Shown: positions 32,087 through 39,806 of the stretch, one piece after another
Layout: each line of letters opens with the position of its first letter
Position numbering within the stretch: the first letter of the stretch is position 1
Origin: Curtobacterium sp. ZW137
GTDB taxonomy: Bacteria; Actinomycetota; Actinomycetes; Actinomycetales; Microbacteriaceae
Assembly: GCF_003762905.1 (NCBI RefSeq)
Contig: NZ_RJKS01000001.1
Location: 124,001 to 188,000 of the forward strand
Direction of reading: 5' to 3'
Length of the DNA: 64,000 nt
Program-made: the position numbers and the translations under genes
The notes under the pieces: model-generated
Seen by the model: the letters and a program-made list of their open reading frames with translations, nothing else
What the model was told of the DNA's origin: nothing
Databases searched by the model: none

Positions 32087-32833
32087 ATGGAGCGCATCAC
32101 CAGGGCAGATGACCGAGTCCACCGGCCTGCCGGGCCGTGGACGCCCACCGTCCACCGCCTGCTCGGGCACCTCCACGAACAGGGGTTCGTGGCTGCACCG
32201 GAACCGATCGAGCTCGGGCACACCCTCGAGACCGTGTCGTTCGTGCCCGGCGTCGCGGGGGAGTACCCGTGGACCGAGGACATCGCGAGCGAAGCGGCCC
32301 TCGTCACGAGCGCCCGGATGCTCCGGCACTACCACGACGCCGCGGCGACCTTCCCCCTCGACGAGGACACCGACGTCTGGTCCCAGTCGGCCCGGGCGCC
32401 CGTGGAGACCGTCGTGCACGGTGACTTCGCCCCGTACAACTGCGTCTACGACGGCATCGCCGCCGTCGGGATCATCGACTTCGACACCGCGCACCCCGGG
32501 CCGCGCGTCTGGGACGTGGCGAGCGCGGTCTACCGGTTCGCCCCGTTCACCACGGGGGAGGTCGAGGGGTCGACGGCCCCCGCCCTCGAGCAGCGCCTCG
32601 CCCGGGCCGCGGAGTTCTGCCGTGCCTACGGCCTCGACGAACCGTCCCGGGCACGGCTCGCGGACACGATGGTGGCGTCGATCGTGGCGCTCGTCACGAC
32701 GCTCGAGTCCGAAGCTTCGGCGGGCAACCCGAAGTTCATCAGCGACCTCGCACACGGGCACGCCGAGCTGTACCGCGCCGACGTGGCGTACATCGAGCAG
32801 CACGTCGACGACATCGCCGCCGCGGTGGCCTGA
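32087..32833 (+). CDS. Aminoglycoside phosphotransferase (APH)-fold kinase
   Basis: A 248-residue kinase-like protein. The catalytic loop VHGDFAPYNCVYDG (His-x-Asp and Asn) and the metal site GIIDFDTAHPGPRVWDVA place it in the APH/choline-kinase superfamily. The N-lobe is short and the nucleotide loop is not obvious. The AGGAGGG Shine-Dalgarno spaced 7 nt from ATG 32087 fixes the start. The substrate is unknown; members phosphorylate antibiotics, sugars or amino alcohols. It is followed 7 nt later by an AlkZ-like gene, probably in one transcript. Confidence 0.85.
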   Translation: MERITRADDRVHRPAGPWTPTVHRLLGHLHEQGFVAAPEPIELGHTLETVSFVPGVAGEYPWTEDIASEAALVTSARMLRHYHDAAATFPLDEDTDVWSQSARAPVETVVHGDFAPYNCVYDGIAAVGIIDFDTAHPGPRVWDVASAVYRFAPFTTGEVEGSTAPALEQRLARAAEFCRAYGLDEPSRARLADTMVASIVALVTTLESEASAGNPKFISDLAHGHAELYRADVAYIEQHVDDIAAAVA

Positions 32834-32840
32834 GCTCGCC

Positions 32841-33926
32841 GTGATCACCCCCGCACGCCTCCGGGCGATGCGCCTCGCCGCGCAGGGGGTCGGGGTGTCC
32901 GGCGGGTCGGCGCTCGACGTCGTCACGCACATGACGGCGCTCCAGGCGCAGGACCTCGGGCAGTCGCTCTGGGCGATCGGGTCCCGCGCGCTCGGACGCA
33001 CCCGGGCCGACGTCCGCGCCGCGTTCGACCGCGGGGAGTTCGTCCGCTCGTGGCCGATGCGCGGCACGCTGCACGTGCTGCGGCCCGACGACCTCCGGAT
33101 GCTCCTCTCCCTGACGGCATCGCGGACGTTCACGACGCTGACCCGCCGTGCCGGCCAGCTCGGCATCGACGACGCGCTCGTCGCCCGCGCCCGTGACATC
33201 ACCGTCGAGGCGCTCGGCGGCGGCCGGTCGCTCGATCGTGACGGGATCCTCGGCCGCTACCGCGACGCCGGCATCGACCCTGCCGGCGGCCGCGGGTACC
33301 ACCTGCTGCTCCACCTGGCGCAGGAGGGCCTCGTCGCCTGGGGGCCGACCGGCCGCGTCGGGCAGGAGCTCGTGCTGCTCGACGAGTGGGCGCCCGCCAC
33401 GGAGTCCGTGCCCGACCGGGACGAGGCGCTCCGGCGGACGCTCGTCGGGTACCTCCGCGGCCGCGGCCCGGCGACCGAGGTCGACGCCGCGAACTGGACC
33501 AAGCTCCCGCTCGGGGACCTCCGTCGCGCCCGGGCCGCGGCCGGCGACGCGGTGGAGGACCTCGGCGACGGACTCCTCGCCCTCGCCGACCGGCCGGAGC
33601 CCGGTGGCGTCGCGACCGGGCAGCTGCTGCCGGGCTTCGACGAGTACCTCCTCGGGTACGCGGACCGCAGCGGGCACCTCGACGCCGTGCACGCGGACCG
33701 GGTCGTCCCCGGCGGCAACGGCATGTTCCTGCCGATGGCCGTGCACCGCGGACAGGTCGTCGGCACGTGGAAGAGCGCCGAGCGCACCCGGGACGTCCGC
33801 ACCACGGTGACCCCGTTCGTGCCGCTGGCCGCGCCGGCGGTCCGCGCGCTCGAGTCCGCGGCCGCCCACCACGCGCGCTTCCTCGGCCTGCCCCTGGTGA
33901 TCGAGGTCCTGGACGCACCCGCCTGA
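32841..33926 (+). CDS. AlkZ/YcaQ-like winged-helix DNA glycosylase family protein (HTH_42)
   Basis: A 361-residue protein of the PF06224 family. It has the N-terminal LQAQDLGQSLWAIGSRALG segment, where the Q-A-Q-D reproduces the catalytic QxD/QxQ motif of AlkZ-type glycosylases. It continues with FVRSWPMRGTLHVLRPDD and a C-terminal LLPGFDEYLLGYADRSG. Characterised AlkZ enzymes unhook interstrand DNA cross-links, sometimes as antibiotic self-resistance. Here the neighbour is an APH-like kinase, so a resistance role is plausible but unproven. The GTG at 32841 lacks a clear Shine-Dalgarno and probably relies on coupling. Confidence 0.85.
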   Translation: MITPARLRAMRLAAQGVGVSGGSALDVVTHMTALQAQDLGQSLWAIGSRALGRTRADVRAAFDRGEFVRSWPMRGTLHVLRPDDLRMLLSLTASRTFTTLTRRAGQLGIDDALVARARDITVEALGGGRSLDRDGILGRYRDAGIDPAGGRGYHLLLHLAQEGLVAWGPTGRVGQELVLLDEWAPATESVPDRDEALRRTLVGYLRGRGPATEVDAANWTKLPLGDLRRARAAAGDAVEDLGDGLLALADRPEPGGVATGQLLPGFDEYLLGYADRSGHLDAVHADRVVPGGNGMFLPMAVHRGQVVGTWKSAERTRDVRTTVTPFVPLAAPAVRALESAAAHHARFLGLPLVIEVLDAPA

Positions 33927-34083
33927 CCACCCGACCGGCCCCGGCGACCCGACACAACCTCTCCCCACCGGCACGGCCGCCACGCCGCTGGCGCGTCGCG
34001 CCGGTACCGGCGGCGTGGGCCCAGGAGGTGCCCAGCGCGCGTGCGGCGGATGCATACGCGCCGTCGGGTACTGTGCCAGGGCC

Positions 34084-35016
34084 ATGACCGACAGCCCGGC
34101 CGACGCCACCCCGTACGAAGTCCTCGGCGTTGCCGCGACCGCCGACGACGAGGAACTCCGTCGCGCCTACCGACGTGCCGCCCGCGAGACGCACCCCGAC
34201 CTCGGCGGCGACGCCGTCCGGTTCCGGCGCGTGCAGATCGCGTGGGAGCGAGTCGGCACGCCGGCCGCGCGTCGCGCCTACGACTCCGGATCGCGCCCGA
34301 CGTCCGCCCCGTCGGGCAGCTCTGCCTGGAGGCCCGGGTCCGGTCGCGACGAGTACGCACCACCCACGGCGCGCCGCGACTCCCGACCCCGCGCCCGGTC
34401 ACACGGACACCCCGGCGGTCGGTCGCGTGAGGTGTTCCTCGCGGCAGAGCGCGAGTGGGTCGGGCTCGGCGACCCCATCGAGGACCCGTACGACCCGGGG
34501 CTCATCCGGTCCGCCCCGCGGTACATCCGCCGGCTGCTCGGCGAGGCCCTCGCAGAAGAGGCGACCGCGTCGATCGTCGCGGACATGGGCATCGGCGTGA
34601 CCGTCTGGCACGACCTCGACGCCGGAGCCGAAGGCAAGCTCGACCACGTCGTGCTCATGCCGAGCGGGCTCTGGGCTCTGGAGTCGATCGACTGGGGCGG
34701 CCCCGTCACCATCGACCACGGCGAGATCGTGGGGGAGACCCTCGAGCCGGGGGAGCGCCCCGTGAAGGAGCTCGTCCGCGCGGCCCGGGCCGTGCAGAAG
34801 CAGACGCGCGTGCGGTTCACCGGCCGGCTGCTCGTCGTGCCGGACTCCGCGGTCGACCACGACGTGCAGGTCGTCGGGCCGCAGCGGAAGCCCACCGCGC
34901 TGGTCGTCCGACGGAGTGCACTCGGGCAGGTGCTCAACGGTGTCTGGTCGCCCGAGGGTGCGGTCGACGTGTTCGAGATCCGCGACCGACTGCAGCAGAC
35001 GGTCCGCTTCATCTGA
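34084..35016 (+). CDS. DnaJ-domain protein with a NERD-like C-terminal domain
   Basis: A 310-residue protein. Residues 8-65 form a J-domain with the diagnostic HPD at 37-39. A Ser/Arg/Gly linker follows (to about 115). From about residue 155 the segment GEALAEEATASIVADMGIGV, then GKLDHVVLMPSGLWALES follows the NERD nuclease-related pattern, but the usual E-x-K catalytic lysine is replaced (ESIDW), so it may bind rather than cut nucleic acid. The J-domain should stimulate an Hsp70 partner. The start has TACTGT 9 nt upstream and no Shine-Dalgarno. Confidence 0.8.
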   Translation: MTDSPADATPYEVLGVAATADDEELRRAYRRAARETHPDLGGDAVRFRRVQIAWERVGTPAARRAYDSGSRPTSAPSGSSAWRPGSGRDEYAPPTARRDSRPRARSHGHPGGRSREVFLAAEREWVGLGDPIEDPYDPGLIRSAPRYIRRLLGEALAEEATASIVADMGIGVTVWHDLDAGAEGKLDHVVLMPSGLWALESIDWGGPVTIDHGEIVGETLEPGERPVKELVRAARAVQKQTRVRFTGRLLVVPDSAVDHDVQVVGPQRKPTALVVRRSALGQVLNGVWSPEGAVDVFEIRDRLQQTVRFI

Positions 35017-35034
35017 CGCCGGCCCGGCCCGGGG

Positions 35035-35397
35035 TCAGTAACCGCGGAGCTTCTCGAGGTCCCGGCGCTCCCGCTTGCTCGGACGTCCCGCGCCGCGGTC
35101 GCGCATCGGGACGAACCCGGCCTCTTCCTTCGGCAGGCGCGGCGGGGTCTTGTCCTCGAGGTGCTTCGCCGCCTCGGTCGCTCCGACGCGCTTGAGGATG
35201 AGGCTCTTCACGACGACGATCCGGTCGAAGCCGGCCTGGCGCACGCGGACCTCGTCCCCGGGGCCGACCGGCTGCGAGGGCTTCGCGCGCTCGCCGTTCA
35301 CCTTGACGTGCCCGGCCTTGCACGCGGTCGTCGCGGCGGACCGGGTCTTCGTGATCCGGACCGCCCAGATCCAACTGTCCACCCGGGCCTTGTCCAT
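35035..35397 (-). CDS. S4-domain RNA-binding protein (Hsp15-like)
   Basis: A 120-residue protein whose N-terminal half is an S4 RNA-binding domain (RVDSWIWAVRITKTRSAATTACKAGHVKVNGE, then PGDEVRV). A basic C-terminus with RLPKEEAGF and RPSKRERRDLEK follows. This is the Hsp15/HslR arrangement; Hsp15 rescues stalled 50S subunits carrying nascent chains. TAGGGT ends 6 nt before the ATG with no Shine-Dalgarno (leaderless). It is convergent with the DnaJ/NERD gene 18 bp away. Confidence 0.88.
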   Translation of the reverse strand: MDKARVDSWIWAVRITKTRSAATTACKAGHVKVNGERAKPSQPVGPGDEVRVRQAGFDRIVVVKSLILKRVGATEAAKHLEDKTPPRLPKEEAGFVPMRDRGAGRPSKRERRDLEKLRGY

Positions 35398-35431
35398 GCC
35401 CCCACCCTAGGCGCGCCCGCCCCGCGCACGC

Positions 35432-35489
35432 CGAGCGGGCGAAATGCCCGGGTCACATGCCCGCCCAGGCCTGGTATTTCGCCCGCTCG
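35432..35489. repeat. Intergenic palindrome upstream of the SH3-type small gene
   Basis: Outer arms CGAGCGGGCGAAAT / ATTTCGCCCGCTCG are perfect (14 bp), enclosing a GC-rich inner part with CCCGGG and CCAGGCCTGG half-palindromes. It lies between the divergent S4 gene and the small SH3-like gene, 20 bp from the latter's -10, so a terminator role is not obvious; it may be an operator or a mobile palindrome. Confidence 0.7.
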
Positions 35490-35522
35490 ACCGCCGCGGG
35501 CCGGACACGTACGCTCAGGGGC

Positions 35523-35774
35523 ATGGACGGCAGCGAGCAGGCGCGGGTCGCCCGGGCCCTGGCGCTCGGGGTCCTGCACGACGCCGCACTCGGCGAGCGG
35601 GTCGTCGTCCGGGCCCACGACGGCGACGGTGCCCGGGACGCCCTCGGCGAGCTCGCCGCACGCACGCCCGACTCCGTCACGATCGACACCCGCCGCGGCC
35701 CGGTCCGGGTCGCCCTCGCCGACGTCGTCGCCGCGAAGCGCGTCCCGCCGCCCCCGGCACCCCGCCCGCGCTGA
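35523..35774 (+). CDS. Small SH3-like protein resembling the N-terminal domain of Rv0428c-type acetyltransferases
   Basis: An 83-residue protein with LGERVVVRAHDGDGARDALGELAA then VTIDTRRGPVRVALADVVAAKRVPP. This pattern (a five-stranded barrel ending in V-A-A-K-R-V-P-P) is the N-terminal SH3-like module of Rv0428c-type GNAT proteins in actinobacteria; here it stands alone, with no acetyltransferase in frame behind it. The ATG at 35523 has TACGCT 7 nt upstream (leaderless). Function of the isolated module is unknown. Confidence 0.72.
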   Translation: MDGSEQARVARALALGVLHDAALGERVVVRAHDGDGARDALGELAARTPDSVTIDTRRGPVRVALADVVAAKRVPPPPAPRPR

Positions 35775-35783
35775 CCTCGCCCG

Positions 35784-35810
35784 CGCCACCTCGCACCGTG
35801 CGAGGTGGCG
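35784..35810. terminator. Perfect hairpin after the SH3-like gene
   Basis: CGCCACCTCGCAC / GTGCGAGGTGGCG around a single C starts 10 nt after the stop codon. Stem 12-13 bp, no U-tract. It probably terminates the small gene just upstream of the next promoter (TAGCCT, 35861-35866). Confidence 0.7.
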
Positions 35811-35872
35811 AAGCCGGACGCGCGCGGCGAGCCGCCCGCGCCCGAGCGCCCGCCCCGTCGTAGCCTCGGGCC

Positions 35873-37072
35873 ATGCCCGTCCCCGTCCCACTCGGCACCG
35901 AGGACCGCACCGCCCGCGTCACCCTCCGCCGCCCCGACTCGTGGCAGCGCGAAGACGTCGCCCAGGCGGACCTGCGCGTCACCGGCGACGACGTCGTCAT
36001 CACCGTCCGCTCCCGCCCGAGCGACCGGGCCATCGGCGACGAGAACGGCTCGCTGCTCGACCGCCTCCCGGGCTCGGTCGACGGCCTGCTCCTCGTCGGC
36101 TGCGACGTCTGGGGCACGGTCGGCGCACCGGCACGGCTCGTCGAGTACGTCCGACCCGACGCCGGCCGCGATGACGGGCACGAGGACACGGACGGCCCCG
36201 GCGACATCGTCGGCGCGCACCTGCTCTTCGTGACCGGGCGGCACCGCGTCGACGTCACGATCGAACGCCCCCTCGCCCGCCTCGACGACACCGACGACGT
36301 CGTGTTCGCCGTCCTCGACTCCGTCCGCGCCGTCGGCCCGGTCTCCGCGACCTCCCCGCGGGAGCTCGAACCGCTCCCGGACGCCGCAGCCCCCGCCGAG
36401 ATCACCGGCGCGCGCCTCGGCCACGAGGCCCTCACGACCCTGACGAGCATGGCCGGCAAGCGGTGGAGCCCGACGCTCCTCCGCACCCCCGGCGGCCGCG
36501 CACTCGTCGAGGCCGGCCTCGTCAGCCGATTCGGCACGGTCCCCGCGACCACGCAGGAACTGCTCGACCCGTGGAGCGGCGACGCCCAGCCGACCACGCT
36601 GGAACAGCACCTGCCCGACGGGCGCGTGTCGCGCCTCCAGGCCTGGTCCGGAACGGTGGTCGACGCACCGGACGACACCGTCTCCGTCGTCACGCGGCTG
36701 GCGGCCGAGCGCGTGGTCGCCGTGGCGGCCGGGAGGCTCGGTGTCGGTCCGGCATGGACCTTCCCGTTCCGCACGGAGACGCTCAGGGCCGACCTGCTCG
36801 GAAGGCGGTTGGCCGGTGGGGACGACGCTCCCGACCTGCCCGCGGCGATCGGGGAGGCCGATCCCCGGCTCGCCCGGTTCTGGGCGGCACCGTGGACCGT
36901 GTCGCACCTGCGCCGCCCCGGCAAGCCGCGACCGATCACGATCGTGCACGCGGACGGCATCGGCTTCGCGCGCGTCGGACGCACGGAGGCCGGCGCCTCC
37001 GCGTTCTCTGCGGAGTCGCCGGCCAACGTGTACCGGTCACTGGTGCGATCGTTCCTCGCCCCTGCCGACTAG
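35873..37072 (+). CDS. Hypothetical protein (399 residues)
   Basis: A soluble protein without signal peptide or transmembrane segment, with balanced composition and strong codon bias. It holds roughly two parts: residues 1-160, beta-rich (VTLRRPDSWQREDV, HLLFVTGRHRVDVTIERPL), and 185-399, mixed alpha/beta (TLTSMAGKRWSPTLLRTPGG, AWTFPFRTETLRADLLG, PRPITIVHADGIGFARV). No family is recognised. TAGCCT ends 6 nt before the ATG (leaderless). Its stop codon overlaps the stop of the convergent HtrA-like gene by 4 bp (CTAG). Confidence 0.8.
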   Translation: MPVPVPLGTEDRTARVTLRRPDSWQREDVAQADLRVTGDDVVITVRSRPSDRAIGDENGSLLDRLPGSVDGLLLVGCDVWGTVGAPARLVEYVRPDAGRDDGHEDTDGPGDIVGAHLLFVTGRHRVDVTIERPLARLDDTDDVVFAVLDSVRAVGPVSATSPRELEPLPDAAAPAEITGARLGHEALTTLTSMAGKRWSPTLLRTPGGRALVEAGLVSRFGTVPATTQELLDPWSGDAQPTTLEQHLPDGRVSRLQAWSGTVVDAPDDTVSVVTRLAAERVVAVAAGRLGVGPAWTFPFRTETLRADLLGRRLAGGDDAPDLPAAIGEADPRLARFWAAPWTVSHLRRPGKPRPITIVHADGIGFARVGRTEAGASAFSAESPANVYRSLVRSFLAPAD

Positions 37073-38613
37073 AGCGCGGGGCCCGCGGTGAGTGTCACCG
37101 TGACGGTCGCAGCCGTGCCCGCGCTGTTCGTGTAGCCGACGGAGACCTTGTCGCCGACCGACTTCGACTGGATGACCTGCGTCAGCTGGTCGGACGTCGT
37201 GATCGCGGTGCCGTCGATCGAGGTGATCGTGTCTCCGGCGGCGAGTCCGGCGGTCGCGGCTCCCGAGCCCTCGACCGTGCCGGCGACGGCGACGCCGCTC
37301 GTGGTGCCGGTCGCGGTGCTGCTGATCTCCACGCCGAGGAACGCCGGCAGGCCGATCGTGATGGTCGAGGAGGACTCGCCCGCCAGGATCTTCGTCGCGA
37401 TGGCCTTCGCCGTGGTGATCGGGATGGCGTAGCCGGTGACGTCCGTCGTGCCGGAGGACGCCGCGGTCGCCATGCCGACGACCTCGCCCTCGGAGTCGAG
37501 CACCGGGCCGCCGGAGTCACCCGAGACGATGTTCGCCGCGACCTCGATCAGGCCGGTGAGGGACTCGGTCCCGGTGCCGGACTCGCTCTGGACCTGGATG
37601 TCCTGGTCGGTCGCGGTGACGGTGCCCTCCGCGGCGACGAGGTTGCCCGTTCCCTCCGCGTTGCCGACGTCGGTGACGGTGTCGCCGGTGCTCGGCTCGC
37701 CGTCGTCGTCGAGCTTCACGGTGGAGAGGCCGGACGCGTCCTCGAGCTTCAGGACCGCGACGTCGTTCGTGGCGTCGGCCCCGACCACGTCGGCCTTGTA
37801 CTCCTTGCCGGTGGTCTCGTCGGTGACGGTGATGCTCGTCGCGCCCTGGATGACGTGGTTGTTCGTGAGGATCGTGCCGTCGGAGGTCAGGATCATGCCG
37901 GTGCCGGCGGCCTGCGAGGACTCGTCGTAGTTCAGGACGGTGTTGATCGTGACGACGCCCTTCTTCTGGGCGGTCGTCGCGGCCGTGGCGGCGGACTCGG
38001 TGCTCGTCCCCGAGCTGCTGCCGCTGCTGTCGCTGCCGTCACCCGGGACGGTGAAGCCGTTCGTGCCGCTGCCGTCGGTGCCGCTGCCGGTGTCCGGCGT
38101 CGTCGTGGTGCCCTGCGACTGGCTCGAGGTGGTCTCGGTGCTCTGCGAGGAGAGCCCGAGCGCCGTGCCGCCGGCCGCGCCGACGATCGCGAGCGCCGCG
38201 ATGCCGGAGCCGATCATCAGCCCGAGCTTGCGCTTCTTGGTGCCGGGGCGGGTGCCGAAGGCGCCGGTCCAGCCCTGGTGGCCGGGGGCGGCTGCGCCGT
38301 ACGGCTGGCCGTAGGGGGCGCCGTGCTGGGCACCGGTCTGCTCGCCGTGCTGGGCGGCGTGCGTCCAGGCGTTGGCGGCACCGGTGAGGGCCGGGCTGCC
38401 GACGAGGTACGGGCCGCGGCCGTCGGCGGCGTAGGCGTAGGGGCCGGAGCCGTCGGGAGCGTAGAGGTACGGACCGGAGCCGTCGAACGCGTAGGCCGGG
38501 CGGAGCGTCGAAGCGTCCGCGTGCGGGGCCTCCCACGTCGAGCGGGGGGCGGTGTCCTGTGCGTCGATCGGCGTCGTGCCCGGTTCGGCGTCGGGGTTCG
38601 GGGTCTCGTTCAT
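37069..38613 (-). CDS. HtrA/DegP-like membrane-anchored serine protease with PDZ domain
   Basis: A 514-residue S1C protease. The cytoplasmic N-terminus (about 120 residues) is acidic and Pro/Gly/Tyr-rich, with three tandem DGSGPYLYA-like repeats. A transmembrane helix lies near residues 124-145, followed by a Ser/Thr/Gly-rich linker. The trypsin-like domain has His253 (NNHVIQG), Asp284 (TNDVAVLKL) and Ser367 (SGDSGGPVLD), so the triad is complete. A C-terminal PDZ domain starts PAFLGVEISSTATG. It degrades or refolds misfolded exported proteins. ATG 38613 has GGAG upstream. Confidence 0.93.
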   Translation of the reverse strand: MNETPNPDAEPGTTPIDAQDTAPRSTWEAPHADASTLRPAYAFDGSGPYLYAPDGSGPYAYAADGRGPYLVGSPALTGAANAWTHAAQHGEQTGAQHGAPYGQPYGAAAPGHQGWTGAFGTRPGTKKRKLGLMIGSGIAALAIVGAAGGTALGLSSQSTETTSSQSQGTTTTPDTGSGTDGSGTNGFTVPGDGSDSSGSSSGTSTESAATAATTAQKKGVVTINTVLNYDESSQAAGTGMILTSDGTILTNNHVIQGATSITVTDETTGKEYKADVVGADATNDVAVLKLEDASGLSTVKLDDDGEPSTGDTVTDVGNAEGTGNLVAAEGTVTATDQDIQVQSESGTGTESLTGLIEVAANIVSGDSGGPVLDSEGEVVGMATAASSGTTDVTGYAIPITTAKAIATKILAGESSSTITIGLPAFLGVEISSTATGTTSGVAVAGTVEGSGAATAGLAAGDTITSIDGTAITTSDQLTQVIQSKSVGDKVSVGYTNSAGTAATVTVTLTAGPAL

Positions 38614-38751
38614 CGGTGCTCTCCGGTCGCTCTCGACGTCCCGGTCGGGCGTCGATGGATACGAGTACAAGCCCGTTCCCAATGACGAACCTATGAGCGA
38701 CCCCTGCGCATGCTCATGACTCGCTCGGCGATCGCCGTGGACGGTCGCACG

Positions 38752-38770
38752 TTAGGGTTGCCTCACCTCT
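38752..38770. promoter_or_regulatory. DtxR/IdeR-type iron box upstream of the FecCD permeases
   Basis: TTAGGGTTGCCTCACCTCT lies immediately upstream of the first permease start. It matches the IdeR/DtxR consensus TTAGGTTAGGCTAACCTAA at 13 of 19 positions, with the key TTAGG and CC-T half-sites kept. It also contains a TAGGGT -10-like hexamer, so a bound Fe(II)-regulator would block transcription when iron is plentiful. Confidence 0.7.
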
Positions 38771-38771
38771 C

Positions 38772-39806
38772 ATGCGTTCCCCGTCGCCCGCGCCTCCCGC
38801 GCCCAGCTCCGTGCCCCGACTCGTCGGGGCGACCGTCCTCGCGGTCGTGGTGCTCGCCGTCGCCGTGGCGCTCAGCATCGCCTTCGGGTCGCGGCCGATC
38901 CCGCTGGCCACGGTGTTCGACGCGGTCACGCACCCCGGCCGGAACGACGAGATCGGGCTCATCGTGCTCGGCAACCGGGTCCCGCGGACCGTCGTCGGAC
39001 TGCTCGCCGGTGCGGCACTCGGGGTCGCCGGCGCCGTCATGCAGGGCGTCACGCGCAACCCGCTCGCCGACCCGAGCGTGCTCGGCATCAACTCCGGCGC
39101 GGCCCTCGCCGTCGTCACCGGCATCGCGCTGTTCGGCATCAGCGGCACCGCGGCGTACCTGCCGTTCGCGTTCGCCGGCGCCGCCCTGGCGGCGCTCCTC
39201 GTCTACGGCATCGCCGCCGTCGCGAAGCGCGGACTGACCCCGGTCGGCCTCGCGCTGTCCGGCGCCGTGGTGGCCGCGGCGCTCGCGTCCATCACGACCG
39301 CGGTCCTCGTGACGAGCCAGAGCCTCCTCGACCAGCTGCGCTTCTGGCAGGTGGGTGCGCTCGCGGGCAAGGACCTCGGCACCGCCGGCGTCGTCACGAT
39401 CCCGGTGCTCGTCGGGCTCGTCATCGCGTTCGCGCTCGGTCGGTCGCTGAACACCCTGGCGCTCGGCGACGAGCTCGCCGCCTCCCTCGGGCAGCGCGTC
39501 GTGCTCGTCCGCGCCGTCGGCGGGCTCGTGACCGTGCTGCTCGCCGGCTCCGCGGTCGCCGCAGCCGGCCCCATCGCGTTCATCGGGCTCGCCGTGCCGC
39601 ACGCCGTCCGGCGCCTGAGCGGACCGGACCACCGCTGGACGATCCTGCTGTCGGCGATCGTCGCACCGGCGCTGCTCCTCGTCGCCGACGTCATCGGCCG
39701 GGTCGTCGCGTACCCGGGGGAGCTGCAGGTCGGCATCGTCACGGCGCTGATCGGCGCGCCGGTGTTCATCGGGCTCGTCCGGTCGAAGGCGGTGAAGGGG
39801 CTGTGA
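38772..39806 (+). CDS. FecCD-family iron-siderophore ABC permease, subunit 1
   Basis: A 344-residue BtuC/FecCD-type permease with about 10 helices. It has LGNRVPRTVVGLLAGAALGVAGAVMQGVTRNPLADPSVLGINSGAA, the family's most conserved block, and near the end GPIAFIGLAVPHAVRRLSG and GELQVGIVTALIGAPVFIGL. It imports a ferric siderophore across the membrane together with the second permease, an ATPase and a lipoprotein that are not in the window. The iron box overlaps its promoter. Confidence 0.93.
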   Translation: MRSPSPAPPAPSSVPRLVGATVLAVVVLAVAVALSIAFGSRPIPLATVFDAVTHPGRNDEIGLIVLGNRVPRTVVGLLAGAALGVAGAVMQGVTRNPLADPSVLGINSGAALAVVTGIALFGISGTAAYLPFAFAGAALAALLVYGIAAVAKRGLTPVGLALSGAVVAAALASITTAVLVTSQSLLDQLRFWQVGALAGKDLGTAGVVTIPVLVGLVIAFALGRSLNTLALGDELAASLGQRVVLVRAVGGLVTVLLAGSAVAAAGPIAFIGLAVPHAVRRLSGPDHRWTILLSAIVAPALLLVADVIGRVVAYPGELQVGIVTALIGAPVFIGLVRSKAVKGL

